Below are positions 15,629 to 23,486 of a DNA stretch of 64,000 bases, piece by piece. Within the stretch, counting starts at the first letter, position 1, and each line of letters starts with the position of its first letter. The translations under genes and the position numbers were made by a program. The notes beneath the pieces were generated by a model. The model worked only from the letters and a program-made list of their open reading frames with translations. It ran no database searches and was not told where the DNA came from. This DNA is from an uncultured Eubacterium sp. (lineage in GTDB: Bacteria; Bacillota; Clostridia; Lachnospirales; Lachnospiraceae): NCBI GenBank assembly GCA_910577295.1, contig CAJTLS010000013.1:3022-67021 (forward strand), given 5' to 3'.

Positions 15629-15676
15629 AAAACACAGCCTGCGGAGAGTTCCGTCCCCACAGGCTGTGTTCTTTTC
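15629..15676 (-). terminator. Bidirectional terminator between the Fic remnant and the tautomerase gene
   Basis: 11-bp stem AACACAGCCTG/CAGGCTGTGTT (15631-15641 with 15660-15670), with T-rich DNA on both sides (TTTTTC on minus, CTTTTC on plus). Confidence 0.75.
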
Positions 15677-15691
15677 TATAAAAGCGACTGC

Positions 15692-16036
15692 TTAGAAATT
15701 TCCCCCGTTCCATCCCCAATCGCTGATTTCCTCATAAGTCACATAAATATTCGCTGCCGGAATGTCCAGTTCTTCCTCATAAATCCTGCAGATTTCTTCC
15801 GTCATCTGATTATAAACCTGACTATTGGCGCTTCCGTAAATTTTTACCTCGACGAAAGCCGCTCTCTCGCATTTATTACCTTTGAAGTACAATTTGTATT
15901 CATCGTCAAAGCCAACCATAAGCCAGCTCTCGCTCTTGCCCGGGATGATGGCAATTGCCTGCCCCAGTTTCTGCTTAATTGCCTCTTCTTTCTCCAGTGA
16001 TATTTTCACGGTAACTTTTGAATTAATAAATGGCAT
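15692..16036 (-). CDS. MIF/tautomerase-superfamily protein
   Basis: 114-residue single-domain protein of the macrophage-migration-inhibitory-factor-like tautomerase family. Pro-2, the catalytic general base after Met removal, is present (MPFINSKVTVKIS), as is the conserved SWLMVGF/Y stretch near residue 36 and the C-terminal NIYVTYEEISDWGWNGGNF, the usual family ending. It probably has phenylpyruvate tautomerase-type activity; the natural substrate is not known. It is downstream of yajC in the same direction. Confidence 0.85.
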   Translation of the reverse strand: MPFINSKVTVKISLEKEEAIKQKLGQAIAIIPGKSESWLMVGFDDEYKLYFKGNKCERAAFVEVKIYGSANSQVYNQMTEEICRIYEEELDIPAANIYVTYEEISDWGWNGGNF

Positions 16037-16063
16037 TTTTCATTTCCTTTCCGTGCGGAAAAT

Positions 16064-16339
16064 TTATTCTTCCGCCCCTTTATCTACTTCCACAATAGCT
16101 GCTTTCTGCATCGGAATACGGCAGTTTTTATTGCTTCCAAACTCGACAATAACAACTTCTTCCGTCATATCAATTACAACACCATAAAACCCGCTGGTTG
16201 TCAAAATACTGTCTCCGACAGCCACGGCGTCGACAAGCGCCTGATGTTCCTTTTCTTTCTTTTTCTGCGGGCGGATTGCAATCATATAAAAGGCTCCAAT
16301 GATTACAACATAAAGTAAGATAATTCCAATTCCATTCAT
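16064..16339 (-). CDS. yajC: Preprotein translocase subunit YajC
   Basis: 91-residue accessory component of the Sec translocon (SecDF-YajC). One N-terminal membrane helix (about 3-22) is followed by the family signature AIRPQKKKEKEHQ and a small beta-barrel domain (GDSILTTSGFYGVV). The gene lies 20 bp after tgt, the common tgt-yajC arrangement. No secD or secF follows in this window. Confidence 0.93.
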   Translation of the reverse strand: MNGIGIILLYVVIIGAFYMIAIRPQKKKEKEHQALVDAVAVGDSILTTSGFYGVVIDMTEEVVIVEFGSNKNCRIPMQKAAIVEVDKGAEE

Positions 16340-16359
16340 GATTTTTTATAACCTCCTAG

Positions 16360-17502
16360 TTATGAATTCTCACCGGATTCCATCCTCTCCAGCTTCTTCT
16401 TTTTATATTCAGAGAAAGTACCGGTTTCGATAGCTTCCCGAATTTCTTCCATCATTGTATTATAAAAATACAAATTATGCAACACTAATAAGCGAAGTCC
16501 CAACATTTCCTTTGCCTTTAACAAATGACGGATATACGCCCGACTGTAATTCTGACAGGCAGGACAGCCGCACCCCTCCTCAATAGGGCGGGAATCCAGT
16601 TCATATCGGGCATTCATCAAATTCATTTTACCGAAGTTCGTATAGGCGTGACCGTGACGGCCATTGCGCGCCGGATAGACACAATCAAAGAAATCTACAC
16701 CGCGCTCTACACTCTCTAAAATATTTTGCGGCGTGCCGACCCCCATCAGATAGATTGGCTTGTCCGCCGGTAACTCCGGAACGGTGACATCAAGAATATG
16801 ATACATCTCCTCATGACTCTCTCCGACTGCCAGACCGCCTAATGCATAACCGTCCAAATCGAGTTCCCGTATCTGTCTGGCATGCTCAATGCGGATATCT
16901 TCGAACGTTCCCCCCTGATTTATGCCGAAGAGAAGCTGCTGCGGATTTATCGTATCCGGAAGAGTATTCAGGCGTGCCATTTCCTCTTTGCAGCGATACA
17001 GCCATCTTGTCGTGCGGTCAACGGAGTTCTGCATATATTCGCGGGTCGCCGGATGAGGCGGGCACTCGTCAAAAGCCATGGCAATCGTGGAACCTAAGTT
17101 CGATTGTATCTGCATACTCTCTTCCGGCCCCATAAATATTTTTCTGCCATCAATATGGGAGTTAAAATATACTCCCTCTTCTTTAATCTTTCGCAGCCCC
17201 GCTAACGAAAAGACTTGAAAGCCGCCGGAATCCGTTAAAATCGGCCTGTCCCAATTCATAAACTTATGCAGGCCCCCCAGTTGGCGAATCACCTTATCAC
17301 CGGGGCGCACATGTAGATGATAGGTATTGGAGAGCTCAACCTGCGTCTTAATCTCTTTCAAATCAACAGAAGAAACCGCTCCCTTAATCGCCGCTGCCGT
17401 ACCTACGTTCATAAATACCGGCGTCTCAATTGTCCCATGCGGCGTATGCAGACGTCCGCGTCTGGCGTTTCCATCCCTCGTTATCAACTCATATCGTTTC
17501 AT
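16360..17502 (-). CDS. tgt: tRNA-guanine transglycosylase
   Basis: Exchanges G34 for preQ1 in GUN anticodons, the committed step of queuosine insertion. 380 residues. Active-site DSGGFQVFSL (about 90-99), nucleophile Asp in the CVYPARNGRHGHAYT region, and the zinc site CGCPACQNYSRAYIRHL (about 305-321 with a downstream His) are all visible. I chose the ATG at 17502; longer frames run back into the upstream gene. That gene ends two bases before the ATG, and GGAG lies within its last codons, so the two are coupled. queA is not adjacent. Confidence 0.95.
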   Translation of the reverse strand: MKRYELITRDGNARRGRLHTPHGTIETPVFMNVGTAAAIKGAVSSVDLKEIKTQVELSNTYHLHVRPGDKVIRQLGGLHKFMNWDRPILTDSGGFQVFSLAGLRKIKEEGVYFNSHIDGRKIFMGPEESMQIQSNLGSTIAMAFDECPPHPATREYMQNSVDRTTRWLYRCKEEMARLNTLPDTINPQQLLFGINQGGTFEDIRIEHARQIRELDLDGYALGGLAVGESHEEMYHILDVTVPELPADKPIYLMGVGTPQNILESVERGVDFFDCVYPARNGRHGHAYTNFGKMNLMNARYELDSRPIEEGCGCPACQNYSRAYIRHLLKAKEMLGLRLLVLHNLYFYNTMMEEIREAIETGTFSEYKKKKLERMESGENS

Positions 17503-17504
17503 TT

Positions 17505-19202
17505 TTATTTTGTCACTCCAAAACCAAGAATGGTAAATTTCTTTTCTTCGCACCCCTCCGCCATGCGGATAATTACTTCATGCTCTGCACTTTTCTCCTC
17601 ATCAATAATAATCTGCGCATTGCAATGATTCCAGCCATTGTCCAATGGATTAATGGTCTTTACCACTTTGCCGTCTACAAAGATATCTGCCTTGCCAAAA
17701 TGAGAGTCTCCGGAATCTTTGGCAATGACAAGCAGATTGCGGCAAGTCAGATTTAATTTGAACTCTGCGTCCGCAGAAGCGCCGTCATTCATCCAGTTCT
17801 CTGCAAATTCCGCAGTTCCATTCAAATCCATATCTCTTTCCACATATTGAAGCTCCGTATCTTTGGCGTCAAAGCCATTTTGCGTAACAACAGCATATTG
17901 TCCGGCATTCGTGCGGTCAAAGCACTCTACATCCTTAAAACGGATATCATATACCGGCTCCTTGTCCAGAATAATATCCTCTGCCGCCATCTCTTCTTTA
18001 TCCACGGCGGCAAACAGATGAGCAATACAATCGGCCATAATGCGGTGTCCATCATTTGTCGGATGATAGATATCATAGAAAAATTGTCTTTTCGTAATCA
18101 CATTGTTTTTCTCAAACTGCGGTACTACGGCGTCTTTGACACTCACCATCGGCAATTCATACCGTTCCCCAATTGGCTGCAGGCGTTCCTGCAAGTTATA
18201 GTCATTCATAAATACGGCAAAATTCAACAAGACAGCCGGCTGATTTTCCGCCTGTAATGCTTTCATCATCAGACTTTCAAAGCAGACTCCCTCTGTCTCA
18301 TCACCCTCATCGTTCACTGCAAATTCTATAATCAAAAGGTCTGGCATGATTTCTCCGTTCCTTGTCACTTCACGGTCATAGCGTATCATACCAAATTCGG
18401 ATGGCGTTCCCCCTACGCCGGCCTTGACATAGTGCACATTGTCCCCATTATTTGGTGAAAACATCTGACAGAAAGCTTCGTAAGAGCGGTACGCATAACA
18501 GAGCGTATGAATCGGCTTCGCGCCTGCTCCCTGCGTAATAGAACCGCCAATATAGGCAATCGTCACGTCCTCGCCGCGCTTACATTTCTCAATCACTTTT
18601 TTCAGACGGTAATTATTTCCCGTGGAGACAAGTGATGCGGCAATCATCTTCTGGTAGTCTTCGGTATCAAAGCGAACAGGTGGGTCTACTTCAATCTCCG
18701 GCACTTCATAACCATCATTCAGATAAAATTTGACGGTGAGAATCATGTTTTTATTTTCATCCGGAAATACAAAATTAAAAGAGCCGAACTCATCATCCTC
18801 TTCGTTTACCGGATAGTCGTCCATCAAATATACCATTTCCTCTCCGGTACATGGCAGCGTCATTTCCATAACGGTTCCTGTTCTGTATTTATCTGTTTTG
18901 CCATAACACTGAAACTGAAATTCCACTTCTTTCTGTCTGTCTTGCGAATCTTCCGCTTTAATGCTCACACCGACACTGTGCACAAGTTTGCGGAATGTCT
19001 CCATCTTTGGAAGCATCTTTACTATTTCCTCATCAATATCTCCGGAAGTAAAACGTACCTGATCTTCCATTCTTCCTTCCAAAAAAATGTAGTCTCTTAT
19101 AACCCCCTGTGCATCTTTGTTTCCTGAAATAATTTTATCTAACACAACATAGAGACAAGGTCTTTTTTCTACTGGGTCTTTTGGCGCTACTGGTCCTCTC
19201 AT
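17505..19202 (-). CDS. Cytoplasmic SGNH/GDSL hydrolase
   Basis: 565 residues without a signal peptide. An N-terminal beta-rich domain (about 1-185) precedes an SGNH hydrolase with IGGSITQGAGA (catalytic Ser, about 220), block III (about 300, EFAVND) and the Asp-His motif DIYHPTNDGH (about 380), then a C-terminal beta domain. A family of this build occurs in gut Clostridia, probably acting as an intracellular oligosaccharide deacetylase; that substrate is inference. Start: ATG at 19202 with AGGAG 9 nt upstream; an ATG at 19208 lies too close to that site. Two bases separate it from tgt, but the functions look unrelated. Confidence 0.75.
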   Translation of the reverse strand: MRGPVAPKDPVEKRPCLYVVLDKIISGNKDAQGVIRDYIFLEGRMEDQVRFTSGDIDEEIVKMLPKMETFRKLVHSVGVSIKAEDSQDRQKEVEFQFQCYGKTDKYRTGTVMEMTLPCTGEEMVYLMDDYPVNEEDDEFGSFNFVFPDENKNMILTVKFYLNDGYEVPEIEVDPPVRFDTEDYQKMIAASLVSTGNNYRLKKVIEKCKRGEDVTIAYIGGSITQGAGAKPIHTLCYAYRSYEAFCQMFSPNNGDNVHYVKAGVGGTPSEFGMIRYDREVTRNGEIMPDLLIIEFAVNDEGDETEGVCFESLMMKALQAENQPAVLLNFAVFMNDYNLQERLQPIGERYELPMVSVKDAVVPQFEKNNVITKRQFFYDIYHPTNDGHRIMADCIAHLFAAVDKEEMAAEDIILDKEPVYDIRFKDVECFDRTNAGQYAVVTQNGFDAKDTELQYVERDMDLNGTAEFAENWMNDGASADAEFKLNLTCRNLLVIAKDSGDSHFGKADIFVDGKVVKTINPLDNGWNHCNAQIIIDEEKSAEHEVIIRMAEGCEEKKFTILGFGVTK

Positions 19203-19238
19203 AATCATGCTCTCCTTCTCTGTCACTATCATAGTATC

Positions 19239-19310
19239 TGCAAAATAAAAGTTCCCCTTTGCACAACAACTGTTATTATAACGCATAATTGTCCAAAGGG
19301 GAACCCCTTA
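19239..19310 (-). promoter_or_regulatory. Inverted repeat acting as terminator, with a TATAAT inside its loop
   Basis: GTTCCCCTTTG (19294-19304 on minus) and CAAAGGGGAAC (19251-19261) form an 11-bp stem followed by TTTTATTTT, a terminator for the surface-protein gene that stops at 19311. The 32-nt loop contains TATAAT, a likely -10 box for the downstream SGNH gene, so the same DNA may end one transcript and start the next. A tighter palindrome AAGGGGAACCCCTT overlaps the distal arm. Confidence 0.55.
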
Positions 19311-21377
19311 TTAACTAATCTTACTTGTTTTAAATGCCGTCACACGGTCCATCGGGGCTTTGCACTCTGCAAATGCCGGCGACTCATATATAATATAAGT
19401 GTAGGCGCCGGAGATAGCAATCCCCTCATTCATTGGCGGCATCTTCACCGTTTTCTTTTTTTTATTTTTCTTTATCGAATAGGAGTTAAGATTCCATGTG
19501 GGCCGGTAAGTATCCAGCCGCGACATAAATCCCCGCCTGCCTTTCTTCGTCTGACAGGAGCGCGAGAGAAGCATCTTGCCGGAGGAAGTAAAGGCAACCC
19601 CCTGCGTGCGGTTCGGCATTAAGATACGATTGGTTTTCACAAGGGACGGCGCCGCCCATTTATTTTGAATATCGTAACCGTACATATACTTTTTGGATGT
19701 TTCACTGTAGGCGCCCGCCCATATTTTATTTTTATAAAATGTGACATAGGAAACCGTCTCCGGCATTGGACACACGGAACTGATACGATATAACTCATAA
19801 TATGGTTTTCCGGAGGCAACGGCCGCCTGTATTTCCGTAAACTTGAACGACTGCAAATTTTTACCGTATGTAATCCACACATTGACACCGTCAAACGTTA
19901 TCCCTCCAACATGCCCGCTATGCGGCAATACCATTGTCGTAATGTATTTTCTCGTCTTCTTATTTACAATATAAATGACCGATTCCTGCTTTTTCGAATA
20001 ATCATAGGCCGATATAAGCATATAATCCCCGGCAAACGTCACGCTCTGCGGCACCATGCGTGTAGCGTTAAAACCCGCTACATTCGTTGTCTTCAGCCCC
20101 GGAATAATCACACTCAGACGATAAAGAACTTTCTTTTTAAACGCCTTGTATGTTTTATATGCTTTCGACTTTTTAAATTTTTTCAGAGTTGAATACAATT
20201 TTGCCGTTGTGCTTGTCGCTTTCGCCTTAGTAGAAGCAGTTTTTGCGCTTTTAACTGCCGATTCGGATTGCAGCGTCATTCCGGATACTAATCGCACCGC
20301 CTCCACTTTTACATAATACTTCTTCTTTTTCTTTAATCCGTCTACTCCCCGTATCGTACTTTCATCCGCCGGCGCCGTTGCCCCAAGCTGAAATCCGGAA
20401 GATTCTTTCGTGGAAAAATAGATTTTGTAAGAATCTGCTCCAGTACTCTTCTTCCAGTAAACTTTTACGCGCCTGTCTCCTCCCTTTATTTTCGTTATCG
20501 TGGGAATAGATGGCGCCGTTCCAAATAATACGGCGGGAGAGGCCCCACTTACATTGTCTGTTTCACCCGCATAGGCATAGATTTGAAAATAGTAATCGTT
20601 TCCCGCTTTCAAGCCCGTCACCTGAAAGGATAACTCCGTTGTATTTCCCGCCAGAATATAGTCCTTATCGGCCGACGGACGATAGTAAACTAAATACCCT
20701 GTCGCTCCCTCTGCCCGTTCCCACGCCACCGTTATCTTTGTCTTTACATTCTGATTCGAAGTAATCTTTTTTACTGCATCCGGTTTTGGCGCCACACGTA
20801 TCATCGCCGAATATTCACCAGCCGCTTCTGCTGCTGCGGCCCGAATTTTAACATAAGTAATTTTGCCACGCACCAAATCGCTAAAGCGATACTTTGTTTC
20901 TTTCACTGACTTTAACAGCGTATATGTTCCATTCTCTTTGGACGAAATATAGATTTCGTACTGCTCCGCTTCCGGCAGTGCGTCCCAGCTCACCGTCGCC
21001 GATGTCTTATCCGTGTGCGTCACCTTTACGCCCTGCACCTGCCGCGGCACTACTTCCACCGTATAATCTATCTTCTTTCCCTGATACTCAACAGAAAACG
21101 TCTGTTTTCCCAATTTCGCCGTATCTAATTCAATTTCCTTATCTGGACGCACGATGGCAGTCGTGGCGTCGCTATATGTAATCTGCAAAACTATATTTTC
21201 CTTTGTAAACTGACTCTTATATGGTATCTTACTTTCCGTATCGACAACCTCTATTTTTTCAATTGTCTTCTCTTCCGGTGTTTCCGTAATCTCCGCTGCC
21301 TTTGCCACTTCTGTCTGATAACAGGCACTTACCAACATCCCCAGCACCAGCGTTATCGCTAGTATTTTCTTCCTCAT
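19311..21377 (-). CDS. Secreted fibronectin-type-III surface protein with beta-propeller-like C-terminus
   Basis: 688 residues. Lipoprotein-like or Sec signal peptide (MRKKILAITLVLGMLVSAC, Cys at 19), an Ig-like Big_3 type domain (about 40-110), three fibronectin type III domains (about 112-195, 200-285, 290-375), a basic Ala/Lys linker (about 380-425), and a C-terminal domain with repeated Val/Ile-Trp-Ile/Tyr strands (VNVWITYGKNLQSF, KNKIWAGAYSE, GIAISGAYTYIIYE) resembling propeller blades. No catalytic motif is visible; it may bind glycans or protein at the cell surface. It has a good GGAGG before ATG and ends at a terminator. Confidence 0.7.
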   Translation of the reverse strand: MRKKILAITLVLGMLVSACYQTEVAKAAEITETPEEKTIEKIEVVDTESKIPYKSQFTKENIVLQITYSDATTAIVRPDKEIELDTAKLGKQTFSVEYQGKKIDYTVEVVPRQVQGVKVTHTDKTSATVSWDALPEAEQYEIYISSKENGTYTLLKSVKETKYRFSDLVRGKITYVKIRAAAAEAAGEYSAMIRVAPKPDAVKKITSNQNVKTKITVAWERAEGATGYLVYYRPSADKDYILAGNTTELSFQVTGLKAGNDYYFQIYAYAGETDNVSGASPAVLFGTAPSIPTITKIKGGDRRVKVYWKKSTGADSYKIYFSTKESSGFQLGATAPADESTIRGVDGLKKKKKYYVKVEAVRLVSGMTLQSESAVKSAKTASTKAKATSTTAKLYSTLKKFKKSKAYKTYKAFKKKVLYRLSVIIPGLKTTNVAGFNATRMVPQSVTFAGDYMLISAYDYSKKQESVIYIVNKKTRKYITTMVLPHSGHVGGITFDGVNVWITYGKNLQSFKFTEIQAAVASGKPYYELYRISSVCPMPETVSYVTFYKNKIWAGAYSETSKKYMYGYDIQNKWAAPSLVKTNRILMPNRTQGVAFTSSGKMLLSRSCQTKKGRRGFMSRLDTYRPTWNLNSYSIKKNKKKKTVKMPPMNEGIAISGAYTYIIYESPAFAECKAPMDRVTAFKTSKIS

Positions 21378-21609
21378 CCGCTAGCCTCCTAATATTTCTT
21401 GTCAAATCCTGCTTTCTTTTACCGTTTGCTACAGTAACAGATAGTTTTGTCAGAAGATTGACGGAAAATCAACTTACACTTAGGTCAACGGCGCATCTTT
21501 CATTACGGATTTATTTTTTCTCTAAAAACATGGTAAAAAATGAACGATTCTGTTAAAATAAATGTAAGCGGTAATAACAAAAGAAACATAAGCGGAAGGG
21601 GTGTTCATT

Positions 21610-23276
21610 ATGAAAAAAAATATTATGTTAGGAACTATTGGAATCTTAATCTTTGTAGCTATGTTAATATCTTTTTCTCATGTCAAAAATAAAGATCCCA
21701 TAAATACGACAAACAATATCGTTCAAGAGCAGAAGGGTAAAACCCAGAAAAATACCAATGGGCAAGCCACTGTATCATGGAATCATAAAGAAACATTTTC
21801 AGAAAAACAGGGCGATTATGAATTTTTTGCAGGGTTTGTGAGGTTTCAATCCCTGCGTCAGTGGAAAAAATTGAAAAAAATGCCTTTTTTGAATGTGCAT
21901 ATGTATACGACATCAACCTAAACACAAATAATAAAGTTTATAAACAGGATGACACTTGTATTTATGAAAGCGACTCCAAACGGCTTGTTTTAAGCATGGT
22001 GCAAAACCATAAGCTGACAATTAGTGAGCAGGTAAAAATAATTCCAAACGCAAGAACTATAGTAGGTGGCTTTGATGAAAATGACAAAAATAAAGTATAT
22101 CCGTCGGATTATCCTTACATAGAGCGAGCAGATATTCCGGCATCTGTAACGACGTTAGAAGGATTTTGGGATTCGTTTTGTGAAACAAATTAGTATAGTC
22201 CGGAACGACTTTATTTTCATGGTATGAAACCACCTAAACATATTAAAGGCGATTCAGAGGCCACCCCGATGATGGCAACAACTGTATTATATGTGCCCAC
22301 ACAAGCCTTAGATGCCTATAAAAAGTGGTATCCTGAAGGACAATATAAAACATTCATTGACGGAAAGGCAAAAAGAAACAGGGACTATAAATATTGCAAA
22401 AGCAATAACTGTATCGAAATTACAAAATATATCGGAAAAGAGAAAAATGTAACAATCCCGCGAGAAATAGAAGGGCTAAAAGTATCTTCTATTGGAAACA
22501 ATGCCTTTAAAAATTCCGACATTGTTTCCGTGAAAATGCCGGATACCATATTGGAAATCAAGGAAAATGCATTTAGTTATTGCGAAAAACTTGAGAAAAT
22601 TGAGTTTTCTCCAAAATGTGAAAAACTATGTCGTGAATCGTTTAGTCATTGTAAAAAAATAACTTCCGTAGAGCTCCCAAATTCTGTGACAGAGATGGCT
22701 GAGAAAACATTCTTTGGCTGCAGCTCTCTTACAACTGTTACTCTTCCTAATGCCATAAAAGTATTGCATGGAAAATGTTTTAAAAAATGTTCTAGCTTAA
22801 AGGAGATACGCATACCTGAAACTGTGGAATCCATTCATTTGGAATGTTTTTCCGGTTGTACAAATTTGAAAAACATTGATATGCCTGAGCATTTAAAAGA
22901 AACGCAGAGCGGAGTATTCAAATATTGTAAAGCATTGAAAAGCATTGTGTTACCAAAGGGACTTGACAATCTTGCAGGCGAATTATTTATGGGTTGTATA
23001 AATCTTGAAACAGTAGATGTTAAAGGCGAAATAACAGGTCTCGGTTCCAGTACTTTTTGTGATTGTTATAACTTAAAAAAATTAGAACCTGTTAAAATTA
23101 CTAAAACCATTTACTTTAATGCGTTTAAGAATTGCAAAAATCTCGAGGCAACGATTGAAATTATGCCGGGTTGTGAAGAAATTGCAAGCGGCGCTTTTTA
23201 TAACTGCCCGAAAATTAAAGTAAAAAATATCGGGAATGCAAAATATGTAGCTAAGGACGCCTTTCATAAAAACTAA
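21610..23276 (+). pseudogene. Broken BspA-type leucine-rich-repeat surface protein gene
   Basis: A single ancestral gene in at least two pieces. It opens with a good start (AAGGGG before ATG) and a signal-anchor (IMLGTIGILIFVAMLISF). Near base 21845 the frame shifts: the following sense frame (VSIPASVEKIEKNAF) continues in another phase. That frame stops at an in-phase TAG (22191-22193), yet the same frame goes on through YSPERLYFHGMKPPK to 23276 with clear LRR_5 repeats (for example SIGNNAFKNSD, EIKENAFSYCEKLEKIEF, EMAEKTFFGCSSLTTVTLP). Both lesions together argue against sequencing error. BspA-like proteins bind host or food-particle surfaces. The 223 bases before it (21378-21600) hold no gene that I can support. 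Confidence 0.8.
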
Positions 23277-23298
23277 CTCAAACGGCACCGAAAGACGT

Positions 23299-23334
23299 AA
23301 AAAAAGATTCAAGAAATAAATTCCTTGAATCTTA
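23299..23334 (-). terminator. Terminator of the tRNA-Trp transcript
   Basis: AAGATTCAAG/CTTGAATCTT stem (23324-23333 with 23304-23313) followed by TTTTT on the minus strand, 5 nt past the tRNA 3' end. Confidence 0.85.
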
Positions 23335-23338
23335 CTAA

Positions 23339-23409
23339 CAGGGGCACTAGGAATCGAACCCAGCTCTGGAGTTTTGGAGACTCTTATTCTACCGATGAAC
23401 TATGCCCCT
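23339..23409 (-). tRNA. tRNA-Trp (CCA anticodon)
   Basis: 71-nt cloverleaf: 7-bp acceptor AGGGGCA/TGCCCCT with discriminator G; D arm GTTC/GAAT with a GGT-containing loop; anticodon loop CTCCAAA, anticodon CCA; T arm CTGGG-TTCGATT-CCTAG. The first pair of the anticodon stem (27-43) is an A-C mismatch. The CCA end is not encoded and would be added after transcription. Confidence 0.93.
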
Positions 23410-23474
23410 AAACTATTTAAGTGAGTGTTTTACACTCACTTAAATAGTTTACTATCTTGAAGGGGATTTGTCAA
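23410..23474 (-). promoter_or_regulatory. Promoter of tRNA-Trp, overlapped by a 19-bp perfect inverted repeat
   Basis: Minus strand: TTGACA (23469-23474), 17-bp spacer, TAAACT (23446-23451), a strong SigA promoter. Bases 23410-23428 and 23432-23450 are perfect reverse complements with a 3-nt loop; the distal arm covers the -10 box and the proximal arm touches the first tRNA base. It could fold in DNA or in the 5' leader. Confidence 0.8.
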
Positions 23475-23486
23475 GATTTTCTTTTT

